This document shows positions 6,464 to 10,300 of a stretch of DNA of 10,300 bases, in pieces. A program made the translations under genes and the position numbers. Position 1 is the stretch's first letter, and the number at the start of each line of letters is the position of its first letter. The notes under the pieces were generated by a model that worked only from the letters and a program-made list of their open reading frames with translations, was not told the origin of the DNA and ran no database searches. The stretch comes from JAGLTQ01 sp964605385 (lineage in GTDB: Bacteria > Pseudomonadota > Gammaproteobacteria > UBA6429 > Thiohalophilaceae). Location: assembly GCA_964605385.1 (NCBI GenBank), contig CAZSCK010000086.1, positions 1 to 10,300 of the forward strand, read 5' to 3'.

Positions 6464-6502
6464 GAGGAAGTGTGTTTGAGGCATTCTATGTCGTTCGATT
6501 GA
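6464..6502 (+). other. Strong ribosome-binding site with a possible 8-codon leader ORF before dnaG
   Basis: GAGGAAG (6464-6470) is the best Shine-Dalgarno in the dnaG leader but is not placed to serve the dnaG ATG at 6520. Five bases after it, TTG 6476 opens an eight-codon frame ending with TGA at 6500-6502, 17 bases before dnaG. The frame also contains an ATG at 6488. It may be a leader peptide, a remnant of a lost upstream gene, or chance. Confidence 0.25.
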
Positions 6503-6519
6503 TCTGTAAACTTGCTCTC

Positions 6520-8328
6520 ATGGCTGGCCGTATCCCACAACAATTCATTGATGATCTGCTAAATCGTGCTGATATTGTCGAAGTGATCGATTCTCGCGTG
6601 CCGCTAAAGAAAAAAGGCAAGGAATACACCGCTTGTTGCCCTTTTCATTCAGAAAAAACCCCCTCTTTTACCGTGAGCCAAAACAAGCAGTTTTATCACT
6701 GCTTTGGTTGCAAAGCGAATGGCTCTGCAATTGGTTTTTTAATGGAATATGAGCATCTTAGTTTTCCTGAGGCCATTGAAGAACTAGCACGAAACCAGGG
6801 TATAGATGTGCCGTATGAAGGTGGTCAACGCCCCGATCCTGCGGTTAAAAAAGCGCAAACCGATCTTTACGATTTAATGCACGAAACTGATCAGTATTAC
6901 CAGCAACAGCTACGTCAGCACGAGCAAGCTCAAACTGCTATTGATTACTTAAAGCAACGCGGACTGAGTGGCGAGATTGCCAAAGATTTTGGAATTGGCT
7001 TTGCACCCGATGGTTGGGATAATTTAATAAAAACACTCGGCAATACGCCAGAACGCGAAAAAGCCCTTGTGACTGCAGGTATGCTGATCAAAAAAGACAA
7101 CGGCAAATGTTACGACCGTTTCCGTGACCGTATTATGTTCCCTATTCGTGATCGCCGTGGTCGTTGTATTGCTTTTGGTGGTCGAATTTTACCAAAAGAT
7201 CAGCCAAATCCTGATAAAGAGGGGGCAAAGTACCTTAACTCCCCCGAAACACCCCTTTTCCATAAAGGTCGCGAACTCTATGGTTTATATGAAGCTCGTC
7301 AGGCTTTACGTGATATTCCACGCCTGATGGTGGTGGAAGGTTATATGGATGTAGTGGCATTAGCGCAATTTGATGTGCGATATGCTGTTGCAACGTTAGG
7401 TACCGCAACCACAGCCGATCATTTACAACGTTTATTTCAACTCACCTCCGAAGTGGTCTTTTGCTTTGATGGCGACAGAGCAGGTAAAGACGCCGCATGG
7501 CGAGCCTTGCAAATGTGCCTGCCTGAAATGCGCGATGGCCGTGAAACCCGTTTTATGTTTTTGCCTGATGGCGAAGATCCAGACAGTTATATCCGAAAAA
7601 TAGGTAAAGAAGCCTTTGAATTAGAGGTTAAACAATCTCAAACTTTTTCTGAATATTTATTCAAGAAATTGACCGATGAAGCCGATATAAGCGGCATTGG
7701 CGGCCGAGCTAAGCTTGTAGAAATAGTACAAGCTATGCTATCGCAAATGCCGAAGAGCGTTTACCGACAAGTAATATTTAATCAGCTGGAAAAAGTAGGA
7801 CGAGTTGAGCTTTCAGCACCACAAGCAGAAACATCGCGTCGATTTAAACCTGCGCGCCAATCAGCAAAGAAAACAAAAACATCAATGACACCTGTACGTA
7901 AAGCCATTACATATTTGCTACACCAACCTGGCGTTGCAAAAAGCTGGGTGAATACAGGTGGAAATACTGAATTTCTGAAAACTTTAGATCTTCCGGGCAT
8001 GGATTTATTACTAGAGGTACTTGAAATATTAAGGGGTCACCCCGATTTAAGTACTAGCGCATTGATTGAACGCTGGCGTGAAACACCATCTGGTAGCCAC
8101 CTGGCAAAACTGGCAACGGAACAACCTGAACTGGATGATAGCGCCGCGTTAGAAATTGAGTTCATTGCTGTCATGAATGCGCTGAAAAAACAGTCTGTTG
8201 ACCTTCGTTATGATGATTTACAGGCAAAATTAGACCACGGTACACTCGATGATACCGAAATGGGTGAGTACAAAATGCTCCTGCAACAAATATATGTTGC
8301 AAAAAGTGCTTCAAAACCAGACGAATAG
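6520..8328 (+). CDS. dnaG: DNA primase DnaG
   Basis: The 602-residue protein is bacterial primase, which makes RNA primers at the replication fork together with DnaB helicase. From ATG 6520 it begins MAGRIPQQFIDDLL, matching E. coli DnaG MAGRIP. The N-terminal zinc finger has Cys40, His43, Cys61 and Cys64 at the same positions as E. coli. The basic template/polymerase block includes YLNSPETPLFHKGRELYGL. The TOPRIM centre has Glu273 (EGYMDV), Asp317 and Asp319 (FDGDRAG), and the DGEDPD metal motif at 350-355. The last 170 or so residues are the divergent DnaB-interacting domain, with a basic linker near PARQSAKKTKTS. An in-frame GTG at 6472 would add 16 residues with no family counterpart. ATG 6520 itself has hardly any ribosome-binding site, which fits low primase expression. 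rpoD follows after 99 bases, but rpsU is not upstream. Confidence 0.97.
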   Translation: MAGRIPQQFIDDLLNRADIVEVIDSRVPLKKKGKEYTACCPFHSEKTPSFTVSQNKQFYHCFGCKANGSAIGFLMEYEHLSFPEAIEELARNQGIDVPYEGGQRPDPAVKKAQTDLYDLMHETDQYYQQQLRQHEQAQTAIDYLKQRGLSGEIAKDFGIGFAPDGWDNLIKTLGNTPEREKALVTAGMLIKKDNGKCYDRFRDRIMFPIRDRRGRCIAFGGRILPKDQPNPDKEGAKYLNSPETPLFHKGRELYGLYEARQALRDIPRLMVVEGYMDVVALAQFDVRYAVATLGTATTADHLQRLFQLTSEVVFCFDGDRAGKDAAWRALQMCLPEMRDGRETRFMFLPDGEDPDSYIRKIGKEAFELEVKQSQTFSEYLFKKLTDEADISGIGGRAKLVEIVQAMLSQMPKSVYRQVIFNQLEKVGRVELSAPQAETSRRFKPARQSAKKTKTSMTPVRKAITYLLHQPGVAKSWVNTGGNTEFLKTLDLPGMDLLLEVLEILRGHPDLSTSALIERWRETPSGSHLAKLATEQPELDDSAALEIEFIAVMNALKKQSVDLRYDDLQAKLDHGTLDDTEMGEYKMLLQQIYVAKSASKPDE

Positions 8329-8342
8329 CAAATATTTGCTAT
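8325..8342. repeat. 18-bp perfect palindrome over the dnaG stop codon
   Basis: ATAGCAAATATTTGCTAT is a perfect inverted repeat with no spacer that includes the dnaG TAG stop (8326-8328). It is the longest perfect palindrome I noticed in the window. It could be a dimer-binding site just upstream of the rpoD promoter, or an RNA hairpin that sets the dnaG 3' end. No T-tract follows, so it is not a standard terminator. I do not recognise a regulator for it. Confidence 0.6.
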
Positions 8343-8373
8343 ATATATTAGAAGAAAACATTAGAAACTAGTG

Positions 8374-8379
8374 TATAAT
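8374..8379 (+). promoter_or_regulatory. -10 element of an internal rpoD promoter
   Basis: TATAAT is a perfect -10 in the dnaG-rpoD gap, preceded by GTG and followed by TCG. The start would be near 8386, leaving a leader of about 42 bases before ATG 8428. No good -35 was found, so help from an activator, or weak activity, is possible. It would allow rpoD to be expressed apart from dnaG. Confidence 0.55.
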
Positions 8380-8416
8380 TCGTTGGTTTTACGCCCCGAT
8401 ATTGTTAATACAGCTA

Positions 8417-8422
8417 AGAAGG
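8417..8422 (+). promoter_or_regulatory. Ribosome-binding site of rpoD
   Basis: AGAAGG lies five bases before ATG 8428. It selects this start over the in-frame GTG at 8371, which sits inside the promoter and has no such site. Confidence 0.75.
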
Positions 8423-8427
8423 CTTAT

Positions 8428-10257
8428 ATGTCGCAAGCAACAACTCAAGAAAAGCAGCAATCTCAACTTAAGCTATTGATTGCTAAAGGAAAAGAACAGG
8501 GATTCCTGACTTACGCCGAAGTAAACGATCATTTACCGAATGACATCGTTGATCCGGAACAAATTGAAGACATCGTTGGCATGATCAACGACATGGGTAT
8601 TACTGTGCATGAAAAAGCACCTGATGAAGATACCCTCGCGCAAGCAGGTAACTCGGTTGATGAAGATGCTGCAGAAGAAGCCGCGCAAGCCCTCGCTGCT
8701 GTTGATAGTGAATTTGGTCGTACAACCGATCCTGTGCGTATGTATATGCGTGAAATGGGTACAGTTGAACTGCTAACACGTGAAGGCGAAATTGCAATTG
8801 CCAAGCGTATTGAAGCTGGCCTGCGCCACATGATGCGCGCATTGGCATCTTACCCGGAAACTATTTCAATTCTCGTTGAGTCATACCTGAAAATCGCAAA
8901 AGAAGAAATGAAGCTTACCGACATCATTTCTGGTTTTTTCGATCCGGATGCACCTGACAACATCCCAACACCTGCTGAAATTGCTGCAGCAAATGCAGAT
9001 AAAGCGGCTGGTAAAACAAAGGATGAGGAAGAAGTTGATACCGGTATTGACTTAGAAGAAGCGCATGAGCGTTTCACTTTACTCGAAAAGTCACATAAAA
9101 AGCATATTGCAGCACTACAAAAATATGGCCACGATGATCCTAAAACTATCGCGGCACTAGAGCTGATACTGACGCAAATAGCCCAGTTAAAACTCACACC
9201 AAAAATGACGGCCGTGATCCAGCTCAACATGCGTAGCTTGATTACCCGGATTCGTGCTCAGGAAAAAATTATTTTAGATGTCTGTGTTGAACAGGCGCAT
9301 ATGCCACGTAAACACTTCATCACGACTTTTCCTGATAGTGAAACCGATCTTAAATGGTTGGATCAACATATCGCAGCCGGTGAAAGTTATTCTGAAGTTT
9401 TAAAAGAGCATCACGATGAAGTGCTTAAAGCGCAAACCAAGTTGGTAAGAATTGGGGATGAAAGCGGTTTAAAAATTAAAGAAATCAAAGCCATCAATCG
9501 CAAAATGTCGATTGGTGAAGCTAAAGCGCGTCGTGCTAAAAAAGACATGGTGGAAGCCAACTTACGTTTGGTAATTTCTATTGCGAAAAAATACACCAAC
9601 CGTGGTTTGCAATTCCTTGATCTCATTCAGGAAGGCAACATCGGTTTAATGAAAGCAGTTGATAAATTTGAATATCGCCGTGGTTATAAATTTTCAACTT
9701 ATGCGACATGGTGGATTCGTCAGGCAATTACCCGTTCTATTGCGGATCAGGCACGTACTATTCGTATCCCGGTACATATGATTGAAACGATTAATAAATT
9801 AAATCGTATTTCACGTCAAATGCTACAGGAAATGGGACGTGAGCCAACGCCAGAAGAACTCTCTGAACGCATGGAAATGCCTGAAGATAAAGTACGTAAA
9901 GTACTCAAGATTGCTAAAGAGCCTATCTCAATGGAAACACCAATTGGTGATGACGAAGATTCACATCTTGGTGACTTTATTGAAGATCAAAATGTTGAAT
10001 CGCCGGTTGATTCAGCAACGGCAGGTGGCTTAGGTGAAACCGTTCAGGGTATCCTTGAAGGCTTAACCGCTCGTGAAGCCAAAGTACTACGTATGCGTTT
10101 TGGTATTGATATGAATACCGATCACACTTTGGAAGAAGTGGGTAAACAGTTTGATGTAACTCGTGAACGTATTCGTCAGATTGAAGCAAAGGCTTTACGT
10201 AAATTGCGCCACCCAAGTCGTTCTGATCATTTGCGTAGTTTTCTTGATATAGAGTAA
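8428..10257 (+). CDS. rpoD: Primary sigma factor RpoD (sigma-70)
   Basis: The 609-residue protein is the housekeeping sigma factor, close to E. coli RpoD (613). Region 1.1 contains QSQLKLLIAKGKEQGFLTYAE and the acidic EQIEDIVGMINDMGI block. Region 1.2 follows with GRTTDPVRMYMREMGTVELL near residues 95-115. A large non-conserved insert, rich in acidic residues and Ala, runs to about residue 370 and is typical of proteobacterial RpoD. Region 2 is nearly identical to E. coli, including the -10-melting aromatics (Tyr425, Trp428, Trp429 in YATWWIRQAITR). Region 3 has HMIETINKLNRISRQML, and region 4.2 has the -35-binding helix VTRERIRQIEAKALRKLRHP from residue 577. The protein ends SFLDIE. It follows dnaG, as in the macromolecular-synthesis operon, and probably has its own promoter in the gap. 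Confidence 0.98.
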   Translation: MSQATTQEKQQSQLKLLIAKGKEQGFLTYAEVNDHLPNDIVDPEQIEDIVGMINDMGITVHEKAPDEDTLAQAGNSVDEDAAEEAAQALAAVDSEFGRTTDPVRMYMREMGTVELLTREGEIAIAKRIEAGLRHMMRALASYPETISILVESYLKIAKEEMKLTDIISGFFDPDAPDNIPTPAEIAAANADKAAGKTKDEEEVDTGIDLEEAHERFTLLEKSHKKHIAALQKYGHDDPKTIAALELILTQIAQLKLTPKMTAVIQLNMRSLITRIRAQEKIILDVCVEQAHMPRKHFITTFPDSETDLKWLDQHIAAGESYSEVLKEHHDEVLKAQTKLVRIGDESGLKIKEIKAINRKMSIGEAKARRAKKDMVEANLRLVISIAKKYTNRGLQFLDLIQEGNIGLMKAVDKFEYRRGYKFSTYATWWIRQAITRSIADQARTIRIPVHMIETINKLNRISRQMLQEMGREPTPEELSERMEMPEDKVRKVLKIAKEPISMETPIGDDEDSHLGDFIEDQNVESPVDSATAGGLGETVQGILEGLTAREAKVLRMRFGIDMNTDHTLEEVGKQFDVTRERIRQIEAKALRKLRHPSRSDHLRSFLDIE

Positions 10258-10289
10258 GAAAATCTCAAATAAAATAACTACTTTAAAAA

Positions 10290-10300
10290 GGCATCCTCGG
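10290..10300 (+). terminator. Possible left half of a terminator hairpin after rpoD (cut by window end)
   Basis: An A-rich run (10285-10289) followed by GGCATCCTCGG begins 32 bases after the rpoD stop. If the next bases were ATGCC and a T-run, GGCATC-CTCG-GATGCC would form a bidirectional terminator. The right half is outside the window, so this is only a guess from the left arm. Confidence 0.25.

Noticed and set aside
6472..6474. GTG as the dnaG start codon
   Set aside because: The 16 extra residues have no counterpart in DnaG, the Shine-Dalgarno is only one base away, and MAGRIP at 6520 is the conserved N-terminus.
8371..8373. GTG as the rpoD start codon
   Set aside because: It sits directly before the TATAAT promoter element and has no ribosome-binding site; ATG 8428 has AGAAGG at five bases.
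8394..8403. Heat-shock (sigma-32) -10 element CCCCGATATT before rpoD
   Set aside because: It has an extra G relative to CCCCATNT and no CTTGAA-like -35 at the right distance.
8529..9230. Open frames on the minus strand inside rpoD (up to 126 codons)
   Set aside because: They are antisense shadows of the conserved rpoD frame, low in complexity (Ser/Ala rich), with no family resemblance.

Overview
The window looks like a chromosomal segment of an AT-rich gammaproteobacterium able to grow with little or no oxygen. The RpoD and DnaG proteins resemble E. coli closely, with near-identical sigma region 2 and region 4. The ubiU/ubiV/ubiT set is a proteobacterial trait, and two good FNR-type sites (TTGAT-N4-ATCAA) sit in front of its two transcription units. 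The genus cannot be named from the sequence alone.

Layout. Bases 1-230 hold no gene but carry a perfect FNR/Anr box (90-103). Next comes a rightward operon: yhcC (radical SAM protein), ubiU and ubiV. A REP-like GC-rich hairpin (3123-3144) separates it from the convergent ubiT, which has its own FNR-like box (3737-3750) at exactly class II spacing from a good -10. Leftward behind ubiT's promoter lies nei (endonuclease VIII), 39 nt downstream of a hipB-hipA toxin-antitoxin pair. The divergent region 6331-6519 separates hipBA from dnaG. It contains two identical inverted repeats, ATTGA-N8-TCAAT, spaced 50 bp apart: one covers the hipBA -10/start region and the other the -35 region of the dnaG promoter. 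The right third is dnaG (primase) then rpoD (sigma-70). An 18-bp perfect palindrome lies across the dnaG stop codon, and rpoD has its own likely promoter.

How the genes work together. UbiU-UbiV (Fe-S U32-family proteins) and UbiT (SCP2 lipid-binding protein) form the O2-independent ubiquinone route. The paired FNR sites suggest the whole set is switched on at low oxygen, and yhcC is built into the same regulon by gene overlap. dnaG-rpoD is the remnant of the macromolecular-synthesis operon. rpsU, which normally stands upstream, is absent, and the hipBA module occupies that position with operator-like sites that could link the antitoxin to primase transcription.

The most interesting points are the yhcC-ubiUV/ubiT FNR regulon with convergent architecture, and the duplicated HipB-type operator in the hipB-dnaG intergenic region. 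All gene families are known ones; novelty lies in arrangement and regulation.
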